From Streptomyces tanashiensis (GTDB taxonomy: Bacteria > Actinomycetota > Actinomycetes > Streptomycetales > Streptomycetaceae): a stretch of 64,000 nt of DNA. The DNA lies in contig NZ_BMRZ01000001.1 of assembly GCF_014648895.1 (NCBI RefSeq), positions 1 through 64,000 on the forward strand, in the 5' to 3' direction. The position numbers and the translations under genes are program-made. The stretch's first letter is position 1; the number at the start of each line of letters is the position of its first letter. Below the pieces are notes generated by a model that saw nothing but the letters and a program-made list of their open reading frames with translations, was not told the DNA's origin and ran no database searches. Positions 44,920-54,263 of the stretch are shown in pieces.

Positions 44920-45930
44920 GTGGAGCGCAGGAGTATCGGGGCGACGGCGCTCGACGTGGGGGCGATCGGCCTGGGGTGCATGCCGATGAGCTGGGCGTAC
45001 AGCCGTTCGGAACAGCGCGGGGACCGCTCGCTGCGGACCGTGCACGCGGCGCTCGACGCCGGGGTGAGCCTGCTCGACACCGCCGACATGTACGGGCCGT
45101 TCACCAACGAGCTTTTGGTGGGGCGGGTGTTGAAGGAGCGCCGGTCCGAGGCCTTCGTCTCGACCAAGTGCGGACTGCTCGTCGGCGACCAGCACGTGGT
45201 CGCCAACGGCAGGCCGGGGTACGTGCGTCGGGCCTGCGACGCCTCGCTGCGGCGGCTCCAGACCGATGTGATCGACCTCTACCAGCTGCACCGGGCGGAC
45301 CCCGAGGTGCCCATCGAGGAGACCTGGGGCGCCATGGCCGAGCTGGTGTCGGCGGGCAAGGTGCGGGCGCTCGGCCTCTGCGCCGTCGGCGCCCGGTCGG
45401 CCCGCCGGGGCGCGACCGGCGCGGGCCGCGACGGGTACGAGGGAACGATCCGGCAACTGGACCGCATCCAGCAGGTCTTCCCGGTCGCGGCGGTGGAGGC
45501 GGAGCTCTCGGTGTGGTCGCGGGAGGCACTGGTACGCCTGCTGCCCTGGTGCGCGGCGCGGGGCGTCGGCTTCCTGGCGGCGATGCCCCTGGGGAACGGC
45601 TTCCTGACCGGGACGCTGACCCCGGGCAGCGGCTTCGAGCCGGACGACCCGCGGGCCCGGCACCCCCGGTTCACGGCCGAGATGATGGCGGCGAACCAGC
45701 CGATCGTGGCGGGCCTGCGCCGGGTGGCCGCGCGGCACGGGGCGGAGGTCACCCCGGCGCAGGTGGCGCTCGCGTGGGTGCTGGGCCTCGGGCGGCACGT
45801 GGTGCCGGTGCCGGGGGCGAAGCGGGAGCGGTGGGTGGTGGAGAACGCCCGGGCGGCGGCACTGCGGCTCACGGCGGAGGATCTCGGGGAGATCGCGAGG
45901 CTGCCGGCGCCGCGTGGGTCCTGGGACTGA
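44920..45930 (+). CDS. aldo/keto reductase
   Basis: 336 residues; NADPH-dependent TIM-barrel oxidoreductase. The GTG follows a GGGAGGGG site by about ten bases. Catalytic tetrad: Asp and Tyr in LLDTADMYGPFTNE, Lys in FVSTKCGLLVG, His in LYQLHRADPEVPIEETW. Cofactor-binding C terminus VPVPGAKRERWVVENARAA. LGLGCMPMSWAY-like opening (IGLGCMPMSWAY) fits the AKR13/YajO-type group. Substrate unknown. Divergent from the hydroxyacid dehydrogenase. Confidence 0.92.
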   Translation: MERRSIGATALDVGAIGLGCMPMSWAYSRSEQRGDRSLRTVHAALDAGVSLLDTADMYGPFTNELLVGRVLKERRSEAFVSTKCGLLVGDQHVVANGRPGYVRRACDASLRRLQTDVIDLYQLHRADPEVPIEETWGAMAELVSAGKVRALGLCAVGARSARRGATGAGRDGYEGTIRQLDRIQQVFPVAAVEAELSVWSREALVRLLPWCAARGVGFLAAMPLGNGFLTGTLTPGSGFEPDDPRARHPRFTAEMMAANQPIVAGLRRVAARHGAEVTPAQVALAWVLGLGRHVVPVPGAKRERWVVENARAAALRLTAEDLGEIARLPAPRGSWD

Positions 45931-46034
45931 ACGGCCCGCGGAGAAGTCGGTCCCGGCGGCCGGGAACCTGATCGGGTCGAGCGGTGTATCAAGGGTGTGG
46001 GGATGCCGCTCGACTCGTCGAAGGGGACCGGACC

Positions 46035-47165
46035 ATGAGCCGTCCTGTCGTGAAGGCCCTGTGGGGCGCCGCCGTGCTGGTGCTCGTGGCCGGCTGCTCC
46101 TCGGGAGGCACCGGGGAGCGCTCCGGCACGGCTCCGCCGACGACGGTCTCCGCCCCGCCGTCCTCACGGTCCTCGCCGTCCGCTCCGCCCTCCGCCGGCC
46201 GGGTGTCCGTGGCGGGCACGCTCACCGAGGGGCTGAAGTCCCCCTGGGGGCTGGCGGAGCTGCCCGGCGGGGATCTGCTCGTCTCCTCGCGGGACGAGCG
46301 GACGATCACCCGGGTCGACGGGCGGACCGGCGCGAAGACCCCGCTGGGCGAGGTGCCGGGCGTGGTGCCGGGCGGTGAGGGCGGGCTCCTGGGGCTCGCG
46401 GTGCGGGACGGCTGGGTGTACGCGTATCTGACGGCCGCCTCGGACAACCGCATCGTGCGCATGCGGTACGGCGGCGGGGAGGGTGACCGGCTCGGCCCGC
46501 CGGAGCCTGTGCTCACGGGCATCCCGAAGGGATTCGTGCACAACGGCGGACGGATCGCGTTCGGGCCGGACGGCATGCTGTACGCGGGGACGGGCGAGAC
46601 GGGCCGGACCGGCCTCGCCCAGGACCGGGCGTCGCTGGGCGGGAAGATCCTGCGGATGACACCGGAGGGCGGGCCGGCACCGGGCAATCCCTTCCCCGGC
46701 TCGGTGGTCTATTCGTACGGTCACCGCAATGTGCAGGGCCTCGCCTGGGACCCGGCGGGCCGGCTGTGGGCGGCCGAGTTCGGGCAGAACACCTGGGACG
46801 AGCTGAACCTGGTGGAGCCGGGGCGGAACTACGGCTGGCCGGAGGCCGAGGGGCGGGCCGGAAGATCCGGGTTCGTGGACCCGGTGGCCCAGTGGCCGAC
46901 CTCGGAGGCCTCCCCGAGCGGAATCGCGTACGCGCGGGGCGCGATCTGGATGGCCGGGCTGAGAGGCGAGCGGCTGTGGCGCGTGCCGCTCTCCGGAGCG
47001 GAACGATCCGGGGACCCCGAGGCGTTCCTGACAGGTGAGTACGGACGCCTGCGCACGGTTGTCGCGGCGGGCGGCGACCGGCTCTGGCTGGTGACCAGCG
47101 AGACCGACACCCGGGGGACTCCCGGGCCCGGGGACGACCGGATCCTCCGGCTGGAGGTGAGGTGA
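46035..47165 (+). CDS. lipoprotein PQQ-type sugar dehydrogenase (glucose/sorbosone dehydrogenase family)
   Basis: 376 residues. Signal peptide with lipobox LVAGC (lipidated Cys21) then a Ser/Pro-rich linker to about 55. The rest is a six-bladed beta-propeller: LKSPWGLAELPGGDLLVSSRD, GGEGGLLGLAV, GFVHNGGRIAFGPDGMLYAG, YSYGHRNVQGLAWDPAGRLW and NLVEPGRNYGWPEAEG. HNGG, GHRN and the YGWP loop are signatures of soluble PQQ glucose dehydrogenase/Hhip-like proteins. Extracellular, membrane-anchored. Many actinobacterial homologues lack demonstrated activity. The stop overlaps an in-frame GTG of the next gene region. Confidence 0.9.
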   Translation: MSRPVVKALWGAAVLVLVAGCSSGGTGERSGTAPPTTVSAPPSSRSSPSAPPSAGRVSVAGTLTEGLKSPWGLAELPGGDLLVSSRDERTITRVDGRTGAKTPLGEVPGVVPGGEGGLLGLAVRDGWVYAYLTAASDNRIVRMRYGGGEGDRLGPPEPVLTGIPKGFVHNGGRIAFGPDGMLYAGTGETGRTGLAQDRASLGGKILRMTPEGGPAPGNPFPGSVVYSYGHRNVQGLAWDPAGRLWAAEFGQNTWDELNLVEPGRNYGWPEAEGRAGRSGFVDPVAQWPTSEASPSGIAYARGAIWMAGLRGERLWRVPLSGAERSGDPEAFLTGEYGRLRTVVAAGGDRLWLVTSETDTRGTPGPGDDRILRLEVR

Positions 47166-47179
47166 GGGAGGCGGTGACC

Positions 47180-47530
47180 GTGTTCGGCGGACTGGACGAG
47201 TTCTTCGCGCCGGGGCGCAGGCACATCGAGGAGGAGCGGCGCAGGGAGGCCCTCACCCGGGAGGACCCCGGGGACGCGGACCCGGGGCGGGGTCCGGTGG
47301 ACCTGGCCTCGGGCCGCGTGACGATACGTCTCCCCCGCCCGGCGGACGGCTCCGGCGGGGCGGGGGAACCGGCTTCCGGTGCGGCGGCCGAGGGGTCAGA
47401 AGGGTCGGAGGGGTCAGAGGGTCGTGTCGAGGAGGTGCAGGCGGTGCGCCATGGCGGCGGCCTCGCCTCGGCCGGCGACACCGAGCTTGGCGAGGATGTT
47501 GGAGACGTGGACGCTGGCCGTCTTCGGTGA
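47180..47530 (+). CDS. small acidic/basic hypothetical protein (FAPGRRH...DPGRGPVDLASG type)
   Basis: 116 residues from GTG 47180, eight bases after GGGAGG. FFAPGRRHIEEERRREALTR is followed by DPGDADPGRGPVDLASGRV. I associate this with small Streptomyces proteins of unknown function (possibly DUF6191; unverified). Beyond about residue 60 the sequence becomes Gly/Ser/Glu-rich, and the last 39 codons are antisense to the converging regulator gene, so the native stop may have been lost. An in-frame GTG at 47162 overlaps the preceding stop and is an alternative start. Confidence 0.55.
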   Translation: MFGGLDEFFAPGRRHIEEERRREALTREDPGDADPGRGPVDLASGRVTIRLPRPADGSGGAGEPASGAAAEGSEGSEGSEGRVEEVQAVRHGGGLASAGDTELGEDVGDVDAGRLR

Positions 47531-50470
47531 GATGAACAGCTCCTCGGCGATCTGGCGGTTGGTGCGGCCGGCCGCGACCAGGCGCAGCACGTCCTGCTCC
47601 CGGGGGGTGAGGCCGAAGCTGTCGTCCCCCGGCTCCACCGGTGACGGGGCCTGCTTCTCCGGGGTGAGGGAGAGGCGGGCGCGGGCGGCGAGGAGTTCCA
47701 CGTCCTCGCGGAGCGGGCGGGCGCCGAGGCGGACGGCGGCCACCTGGGCCTCGCGGAGCAGGGCCGCGGCCTCCTCGCGGCGGCCTCCCTCGACGAGCAG
47801 GGCGTCGGCGAGGCGGTGGCGGGCGCGGGCCAGCTGGTGCGGGCGTTCGAGCGGCTCGTAGGCGGCGACGACCTCGGCCCAGCGGGCGGCGGTCTGGCGG
47901 CCCTCGGCGCGGGCGAGCTCCTCGGACACCTGCCGGGAGTGGGCCTCCCAGACCGGGGCCGGGGTGGCGAGGGCGCGGACGCAGCGGCGGACGACGTCGA
48001 GCGCCTCGGCGCGGCCCTCGTCGGCGGCGGGCAGCCCCCGGCTGTCGGCCTCGGCGGTGACGGCGGTCAGGACGAGCGGCCAGCCGTAGCGGTGGGTGCC
48101 GGGCGGGAAGCCGGTCTCCGCGGTGGCGGCGAGCTGGCGCCGTACGTCCGCGAGGCGTCCCTCGGCGGCGGCGACGGCGATCTCGGCCTGGGCCATGGGC
48201 AGGGTGTACTGCGGGATCGGGTCGCGGGTGCCGTAGCGGGTGCGGGCCTCGGCCAGGTGTGCGGTGGCCCTGGCCGGCTCGCCGCGGGCGGTGGCGAGGT
48301 GGGCGAGCTGCAGCAGGGCCGTGCCGCCCGGCTTGGTGCTGCTCGCCCCGGAGCGGAGCAGCAGCTCGGCCTCCTCCTTGCTCCGGTCCCATTCGCCGAG
48401 CGAGAGGAGCGACTCGGAGAGGTTGGCGCGGATCCAGCCGGCGCTGTCGACGAGGCCCCGGGAGCGGGCCAGTTCGATCCCGGAGACGGCGATCTCCACG
48501 GCCTCGCGGGAGCGGCCGAGGGCCTCCATGGAGGAGGAGAGGTTCACATGGGCGCGGGCGGCCTCGTGGAACTGGCCGAGGGCGATGGTCCGTTCGCGTG
48601 CCTCGTGCATCGCGGCGAGCCCGCCCTCGGTGTCACCGGCCGAGACCATGATGGTGCCGAGGGTGATCCGGGCGTTCAGTTCGATCGGTTCGGCCTTGAC
48701 GAACCGCGCGTACTCGACGGCGCGTTCGGCGGCGGCGAGCGCCTCGGGGCCGGGGTTGCGGAGCATGCCCCAGCCGGCCGCGCCGACCAGGACGGTGGCG
48801 TGGACGGCGGACGGCGGGAGGCCCTTGACGAGTTCCTGGGCGCGGGCGATCTCGGGCCAGCCGTCGCCCCGGCCGAGGTTGGACTGGAGGCGGGCCATCT
48901 CGGTCCAGAACCAGGCGGCGCGCAGCGGGTCGTTCTCGTCGCCGTCGAGGAGCCGGAGCGCCGTGCGGCAGATCTTCGCGGCCCGCTCCCGCTCGCCGCT
49001 GAGCCGGGCGGCGACGGCGGCCTCGGCGAGCAGGTCGAGGTAGCGCAGGGAGGTGGTGTCGGGGTCGCAGCCGCAGGCGGGGTACGCGTCGGCGTAGTCG
49101 ATGGGGCGCAGGGACCCGCGTGTCTCGGCGGGGACCTTGTCCCAGAGCTCCATGGCCCGTTCGAGGAGGCTGAGCTGCTCGGTGTAGGCATGGCGCTTGC
49201 GGGTCTCGACGGAGGCCTGGAGGACGGCGGGGAGGGCCTTCTCCGGGGCGTGCGCGTGGTACCAGTACGTGGCGAGCCGGGTGGTCCGCTCGTGGGCGCG
49301 GACGAGGCCGGGGTCGGCCTCCAGGGCCTCGGCGTAGCGCCGGTTGAGGCGGGAGCGTTCGCCGGGCAGCAGGTCGTCGCTGACGGCCTCGCGGACGAGG
49401 GAGTGGCGGAAGCGGTAGCCGTCGCCGTCGGGGACGGCGAGCAGGATGTTGGCGCCGACGGCGGCCCGGAGCGCCTCGATGAGTTCGTCCTCGGAGAGGC
49501 GGGCGACGGCGGCGAGCAGTCCGTACTCGACGGTGGAGCCGCCCTCGGCGACGATCCTGGCGACCCGCTGGGCGGCCTCGGGGAGCGTCTCGACCCGCAC
49601 GAGCAGGAGGTCGCGCAGGGAGTCGCTGAGCTGGCCGGCGGCGCAGCCGGCCTCGTGGGAGACGACGAGTTCCTCGACGAAGAAGGCGTTGCCGTCGGAG
49701 CGTTCGAAGACCTCTTCGACGAGTCCGGGGTCGGGTTCGGCGGCGAGGATGCCGGTGAGCTGGCGGTGCACCTCGGCGCGGGTGAAGCGGGAGAGTTCGA
49801 TGCGGCGGATGGTGCGGAGCCGGTCGAGTTCGGCGAGGAGGGGGCGCAGCGGGTGGCGGCGGTGGATGTCGTCGGCGCGGTAGCTGGCGACGACCACGAT
49901 CCGGCCGCGGCGCAGGGTGCGCAGGAGGTAGGTGAGCAGGTGCCGGGTGGAGGCGTCGGCCCAGTGCAGGTCCTCCAGGACGAGCACGATCGTACGGTCG
50001 GCGGCGAGCCGTTCCAGGAGCCGTACGGTCAGTTCGAAGAGCCGGGCGGTGGAGTCCTCGTCGGAGGGCTCGTGGCTGCCGGGGTCGCCCAGTTCGGGCA
50101 GCAGGCGGGCGAGCTCGCCCTCGTGGCCGTCGGCGGCGGCGGTGAGTTCGTCGGGAAGGCGGCGGCGGAGCGCGCGCAGGGCGGCGGCGAAGGGGGCGAA
50201 GGGCAGGCCGTCGGCGCCGAGTTCGACGCAGCCGCCGAGGGCCACGACGGCACCCTGGTCGCAGGCGGTGTCGAGGAACTCCTCGATGAGCCGGGTCTTG
50301 CCGACGCCCGCCTCCCCCGCGATGAGCAGGGCCTGGGGCTCTCCCGCGGTCGCGCGGGAGAGCGCCTCGGTGAGGGCGGTGAGTTCGCCGGCGCGGCCGA
50401 CGAAGACGGGGCTGACTGACCTGGTCTCCACGGCGCCGAGCATCGCACAGACTTCCGTGCCGTCGCTCAT
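47414..50470 (-). CDS. LAL-type (large ATP-binding) LuxR regulator
   Basis: 1018 residues. N-terminal AAA/STAND ATPase: Walker A GEAGVGKTRLIEEF (about 52-65), Walker B IVLVLEDLHWADAST (about 160). A long TPR-like helical middle part (about 400-930) acts as sensor. The C-terminal GerE HTH (about 950-1010) has LTPREQDVLRLVAAGRTNRQ and IAEELFISPKTASVHVSNIL. Such regulators activate antibiotic, sugar or developmental genes on ligand binding. The ATG at 50470 has no ribosome site; ATG at 50443 (MLGAVETRS) has GGAAG eight bases upstream and may be the true start. The gene is seven bases after a small gene. Confidence 0.93.
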   Translation of the reverse strand: MSDGTEVCAMLGAVETRSVSPVFVGRAGELTALTEALSRATAGEPQALLIAGEAGVGKTRLIEEFLDTACDQGAVVALGGCVELGADGLPFAPFAAALRALRRRLPDELTAAADGHEGELARLLPELGDPGSHEPSDEDSTARLFELTVRLLERLAADRTIVLVLEDLHWADASTRHLLTYLLRTLRRGRIVVVASYRADDIHRRHPLRPLLAELDRLRTIRRIELSRFTRAEVHRQLTGILAAEPDPGLVEEVFERSDGNAFFVEELVVSHEAGCAAGQLSDSLRDLLLVRVETLPEAAQRVARIVAEGGSTVEYGLLAAVARLSEDELIEALRAAVGANILLAVPDGDGYRFRHSLVREAVSDDLLPGERSRLNRRYAEALEADPGLVRAHERTTRLATYWYHAHAPEKALPAVLQASVETRKRHAYTEQLSLLERAMELWDKVPAETRGSLRPIDYADAYPACGCDPDTTSLRYLDLLAEAAVAARLSGERERAAKICRTALRLLDGDENDPLRAAWFWTEMARLQSNLGRGDGWPEIARAQELVKGLPPSAVHATVLVGAAGWGMLRNPGPEALAAAERAVEYARFVKAEPIELNARITLGTIMVSAGDTEGGLAAMHEARERTIALGQFHEAARAHVNLSSSMEALGRSREAVEIAVSGIELARSRGLVDSAGWIRANLSESLLSLGEWDRSKEEAELLLRSGASSTKPGGTALLQLAHLATARGEPARATAHLAEARTRYGTRDPIPQYTLPMAQAEIAVAAAEGRLADVRRQLAATAETGFPPGTHRYGWPLVLTAVTAEADSRGLPAADEGRAEALDVVRRCVRALATPAPVWEAHSRQVSEELARAEGRQTAARWAEVVAAYEPLERPHQLARARHRLADALLVEGGRREEAAALLREAQVAAVRLGARPLREDVELLAARARLSLTPEKQAPSPVEPGDDSFGLTPREQDVLRLVAAGRTNRQIAEELFISPKTASVHVSNILAKLGVAGRGEAAAMAHRLHLLDTTL

Positions 50471-50477
50471 AAGGGGG

Positions 50478-50666
50478 TCACGCGGCCCGGACGAAGCGAC
50501 CGCGACCGCCGTCGGTCACCTGTCCCTCCTTGACCTGGCCCGCGTGGCGGCGGCCGAAGAGGTGCAGGCCCTTGTGGGTCGCCGCGGCCTCGTGGGCGAG
50601 GCGGTGGGCGGCGGCCTCGGCGATGAGCTCGGCGTGGTGCATGGTGTGGAGTTCGTACGCGAACAT
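50478..50666 (-). CDS. 62-residue small protein upstream of the LAL regulator
   Basis: MFAYELHTMHHAELIAEAAA is followed by a basic tail ending RGRFVRAA. GGGGAG lies six bases before the ATG. A predicted amphipathic helix with alternating His, Glu and Ala (about 3-35) and a basic C terminus. Small proteins beginning MFxYEL with a helical AELIxxA stretch are frequent in Streptomyces, by my recollection, without known function. Likely co-transcribed with the regulator (seven-base gap). Confidence 0.65.
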   Translation of the reverse strand: MFAYELHTMHHAELIAEAAAHRLAHEAAATHKGLHLFGRRHAGQVKEGQVTDGGRGRFVRAA

Positions 50667-50826
50667 CGTGTGCTCCCCTGGGTTTCCCGGTTTCGGTGTC
50701 GCTCTCTGCGATGCCTCTACTTTCGTTTCCCAGGGGGTGCCGTCACATCGGGCGAGTGCCGCATGTTCGGGGCAGGGGGGTCCTTAGGAGGGTCCTAGGG
50801 GGGCCTTAGGTCGTGCCGCGGGGTGC

Positions 50827-51405
50827 TCAGGACCCGGCGGTCGGGAGGCTCAGGAACAGGTCGAAGTAGGTACCGACCGACAGGAGCAGCCCGAGGCCGC
50901 CCAGGACGGCGCCGGCGACGGCGACCGCGCGCACCCAGGCGGGGCGCCGGGGCAGGGTGAGCACGAGGGCGGCGACGATCAGGGCGAGCAGGGCGAAGAC
51001 GCCGTTCACGAGGGCGGTGCTGTGCCAGGCGTCGCCGTAGATCTCGCTGATCTGCTGGGCCGGGGTGCCGCTGCCGGAGGTCTTGATCTGCCCGACGAGC
51101 GTCTCGCGCTCGGCGACGACCTTGCCGGTCCACGTGCCGGTGAGGGCGACGGCGGAGAGGGCGGCGGAGACCACGGCCGCGGCGCCGGCGCCGATGCCGG
51201 TGGCCTCCGGGGAGGCCGCCTCCTCGTCGTCCTGCTCCTCGTCCTGCGCGTCGTCGTCCTGCGCGTCCGGCTCGTCGGGCAGGTCGGCGTCGGCGGCCGC
51301 GGGCGTCCCGGCGTCCGGGGTGGTGTCCGCGGCCTCGGTGGTCGCGTCCTCCGCCACCTCGTCGGTCTTCGCGGTCGCGGTCTTCTCGGTCGTCTTGGTG
51401 TCCAT
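50827..51405 (-). CDS. membrane protein with acidic N-terminal region
   Basis: 192 residues from ATG 51405. Residues 1-75 are a Thr/Asp/Glu-rich, low-complexity stretch (DDDAQDEEQDDEEAA). Then follow a hydrophobic helix (about 78-98), an extracytoplasmic loop of about 35 residues (GTPAQQISEIYGDAWHST) and two helices (about 133-155 and 162-185). Not a recognised family. The acidic cytoplasmic tail suggests a protein-protein contact (inference). Transcribed toward the LAL gene but separated by 160 bases. Confidence 0.65.
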   Translation of the reverse strand: MDTKTTEKTATAKTDEVAEDATTEAADTTPDAGTPAAADADLPDEPDAQDDDAQDEEQDDEEAASPEATGIGAGAAAVVSAALSAVALTGTWTGKVVAERETLVGQIKTSGSGTPAQQISEIYGDAWHSTALVNGVFALLALIVAALVLTLPRRPAWVRAVAVAGAVLGGLGLLLSVGTYFDLFLSLPTAGS

Positions 51406-51440
51406 GCGGCGCACGCTAGGGCGCCCACATGAGAGGCGGC

Positions 51441-51998
51441 TTAAGACGCCTTCGCCGCGCGCCATTCCGGGGCGAGGACGGCCCAGATCTCGGTGTCGGC
51501 GCGGCTGCCGCGGTACAGGTAGTTCTCCCGCAGGACGCCTTCCCTGGTCATCCCGAGGCGGCGGGCGACGGCGACGCTCGCGCCGTTCTTCGTGGAGGCG
51601 TACCACTCGACGCGGTGGATGCCGCGCTCCTCGATCGCCCAGTCGATGATGGCGCGGCAGGCCCGGGTGATCAGGCCCTTGCCCGCGGCGGAGGGCTCCA
51701 GCCAGCAGCCCGCCTCGGCGGTGCCGTTCGCGACGTCGAAGGTCCGGAAGAGCACGCCGCCGACGAGGGTGCCCCCGTCCCAGATGCCGTAGAGGCGTCC
51801 GGTGTCGCTCGCGGCCTTCTCGGCGTACGAGCGGAGGTAGGCGCGGGCGGATTCGAGGTCCGCGACGACGTCGGGGAGGCCGATGTGCTGCCCGATGAAC
51901 TCCCGGCCCCGGTCCATGTGGGCGAGCAGCTCCTCGGCGTGGAAGGGCTCCAGGGGCCTCAGCTCGGCGCCGTCGTCACCCAGCGATATCGCGAACAT
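51441..51998 (-). CDS. GNAT acetyltransferase, RimJ/RimL type
   Basis: 185 residues. ELRPLEPFHAEELLAHMDRG, GIWDGGTLVGGVLFRTFD, EAGCWLEPSAAGKGLITRAC (acetyl-CoA loop) and ARRLGMTREGVLRENYLYRG are typical of ribosomal-protein N-acetyltransferase-like enzymes such as YdaF. The substrate may be a protein N terminus or a small amine. The first 23 bases overlap the 3' end of the MMPL exporter gene upstream in the same direction, so the pair is co-transcribed. Confidence 0.9.
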   Translation of the reverse strand: MFAISLGDDGAELRPLEPFHAEELLAHMDRGREFIGQHIGLPDVVADLESARAYLRSYAEKAASDTGRLYGIWDGGTLVGGVLFRTFDVANGTAEAGCWLEPSAAGKGLITRACRAIIDWAIEERGIHRVEWYASTKNGASVAVARRLGMTREGVLRENYLYRGSRADTEIWAVLAPEWRAAKAS

Positions 51999-54216
51999 CG
52001 TCGTTCCTCTCCTCCGCGGCCGCAGCCGTCACGCGCTGTACGGGGATCTTCGCACGCGCGTCGGCGGCCTCGCGGCACTCGGGCGGTTCGATGCTGATCC
52101 TCGGGAGGAGCCGGTCGAGCCACTTCGGCAGCCACCAGTTCGCGCCGCCGAGCAGGTGCATGAGCGCGGGGACGAGGAGGGTGCGCAGGACGAAGGCGTC
52201 GAGGGCGACGGCCGCCGCGAGCGCGATGCCGAACATCGCGATGACCCGGTCCCCGCTGAGGACGAAGGCCAGGAAGACGGAGATCATGATGACCGCGGCC
52301 GAGTTGATCACGCGGCTGGTCTCGGCGAGGCCGATCCGGACCGCCCGCCGGTTGTCGCCGGTCTCCAGCCACTCCTCGTACATCCGGCTGACCAGGAAGA
52401 CCTGGTAGTCCATGGAGAGTCCGAAGAGGACGGAGACCATGATCACGGGGAGGAAGGGTTCGATCGGTCCGGCGCTGCCGAGGCCGAGGAGCTCGCTCCC
52501 CCAGCCCCACTGGAAGATCGCGACGACGATGCCGAAGGCGCCGGCGACGGCGGCGACGTTCATGACGGCGGCCTTGAGCGGGATGCCGATCGACCGGAAG
52601 GCGAGCAGGAGCAGCAGGCAGCCGAGCGCGACGACGACGCCGACGAAGAGGGGCAGCTTGCCGACGATGATCTCGGCGAAGTCGTCGTACGAGGCGGTGA
52701 CGCCGCCCACGTGGACGTCGAGGGAGGTGCCGGTCTCGGCCTTCGGGAGGACGTCCGTCCGGAGCCGGTCGACGAGCTCGCTGGTCGCCTTGGACTGCGG
52801 CGAGGAGTCGGGCACGACGGTGAGGACGGCGGTGTCGCCGGCGCTGTTGTACGTGACCGGGGAGACGGAGGCGACGCCCTGGGTGGCTCCGAGGGCGGTC
52901 GGCAGCTGGTCGAGGGCGACCCGGTCGTCGGCGCCGTCGAGGCCGGCGACGAGGGTGAGGGGCCCGTTGACGCCCGGCCCGAAGCCCTCGGCGAGCAGGT
53001 CGTACGCCTGGCGCGTGGTCGCGGTGGCCGGGCCGTTGCCCTGGTCGGAGGTGCCGAGGTGGAGCGAGAGGGTCGGCAGCGCCAGGACGCCCATGACGAC
53101 GACGGCGACCGCGCCGAGGAGCTTGGGGTGCCGCTCGACGAAGGCGGACCAGCGGGCGGCGAAGCCGGTGGGCAGTTCGGGCTGGGGTCCGCGCTCGGCG
53201 AGCACCCGGCGTTCGCGCCGGGACAGCGCCCGTACGCCGATGAACGAGAGCAGCGCGGGGAGCAGGGTGACGGAGGCGGCGACCGTGAGGAGCACGGTGA
53301 GCGAGGCGGCGATGGCGACGCCGTTGAGGAAGCTGAGCTGCAGGATCAGCATGCCGAGGAGGGCGATGCAGACGGTGGCGCCGGCGAAGACCACGGCGCG
53401 GCCGGTGGTGGCGACGGCGGTCTCGGCGGCCTCGGCGACGGAGAGGCCGCGTTTGAGGCCTCTGCGGTGCCGGGTGACGATGAAGAGGGCGTAGTCGATG
53501 CCGACGCCGAGGCCGACGAGCATGCCCAGCATGGGGGCGAAGTCGGCGACGGTCATCAGATGGCCGAGGAGCACGATCCCGGAGTACGCGATGCCGACGC
53601 TGACGAGCGCGGTCGCGATGGGGAGCGCGGAGGCGGCGAGCGAGCCGAAGGCGAGGAAGAGGACCACGGCCGCGACGGCGACGCCGACGATCTCGGCGAT
53701 GTGTCCGCCGGGGGCCTCGGTGAGGGCGACGGCGCTGCCGCCGAGTTCGACCTGGAGGTCGTCGGAGGCGGCGGCCCTGGCGGTGTCGACGAGGGCGCGG
53801 GCCTGGGTCTCGGGGATGTCGTCGGCCTGCGCGTCGAAGGTGACGGTGGCGTAGGCGGTGTGCCCGTCCTCGCTGACCTGGCCCCGCGCGTCGCCGTACG
53901 GCGAGGTGACGGCGGCGATGCCGGGGAGGTCGGCGACCTTGTCGAGCATCGCCTCCATGCGCTGCTCGACGGCGTCGGCGCGGACGCTGCCCCGGTCGGT
54001 GTGCCAGACGATGGTGTCGCTGTCGCCGCCGAGGCCGTGGAAGCCCCGGTCGAGGAGGGCGGTGGCCCGGCCGGACTCGGTGCCGGGGACCTCGTAGTCG
54101 TTGGAGTACGCACTGCCGGCGAGGGTCGCGCCGGCGGCGGTACCGCCGAGCGCGAGGAGCCACAGGAGAACGACGACGAGACGGTGCCGGAGGCACCACC
54201 GTGCGATTGCGGCCAA
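51976..54216 (-). CDS. MMPL/RND-family membrane exporter
   Basis: 746 residues. The TTG start has AGGAG eight bases upstream; no in-frame ATG or GTG gives a better start. Eleven to twelve transmembrane helices in two halves, each with one helix, a large extracytoplasmic loop and a five-helix bundle. The first half has GVGIDYALFIVTRHRRGL and the second FGLSMDYQVFLVSRMYEEWL, the GxxxDY motifs of MMPL proteins that carry the proton-relay Asp-Tyr pairs. Exports lipids or hydrophobic compounds. A palindrome upstream points to TetR-type control. Overlaps the following GNAT gene. Confidence 0.93.
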   Translation of the reverse strand: MAAIARWCLRHRLVVVLLWLLALGGTAAGATLAGSAYSNDYEVPGTESGRATALLDRGFHGLGGDSDTIVWHTDRGSVRADAVEQRMEAMLDKVADLPGIAAVTSPYGDARGQVSEDGHTAYATVTFDAQADDIPETQARALVDTARAAASDDLQVELGGSAVALTEAPGGHIAEIVGVAVAAVVLFLAFGSLAASALPIATALVSVGIAYSGIVLLGHLMTVADFAPMLGMLVGLGVGIDYALFIVTRHRRGLKRGLSVAEAAETAVATTGRAVVFAGATVCIALLGMLILQLSFLNGVAIAASLTVLLTVAASVTLLPALLSFIGVRALSRRERRVLAERGPQPELPTGFAARWSAFVERHPKLLGAVAVVVMGVLALPTLSLHLGTSDQGNGPATATTRQAYDLLAEGFGPGVNGPLTLVAGLDGADDRVALDQLPTALGATQGVASVSPVTYNSAGDTAVLTVVPDSSPQSKATSELVDRLRTDVLPKAETGTSLDVHVGGVTASYDDFAEIIVGKLPLFVGVVVALGCLLLLLAFRSIGIPLKAAVMNVAAVAGAFGIVVAIFQWGWGSELLGLGSAGPIEPFLPVIMVSVLFGLSMDYQVFLVSRMYEEWLETGDNRRAVRIGLAETSRVINSAAVIMISVFLAFVLSGDRVIAMFGIALAAAVALDAFVLRTLLVPALMHLLGGANWWLPKWLDRLLPRISIEPPECREAADARAKIPVQRVTAAAAEERNDDVRDIAG

Positions 54217-54263
54217 AGGACGTGCTCCTGACTGGATCTGTACTCGCGCCCCACTGTTACAGC

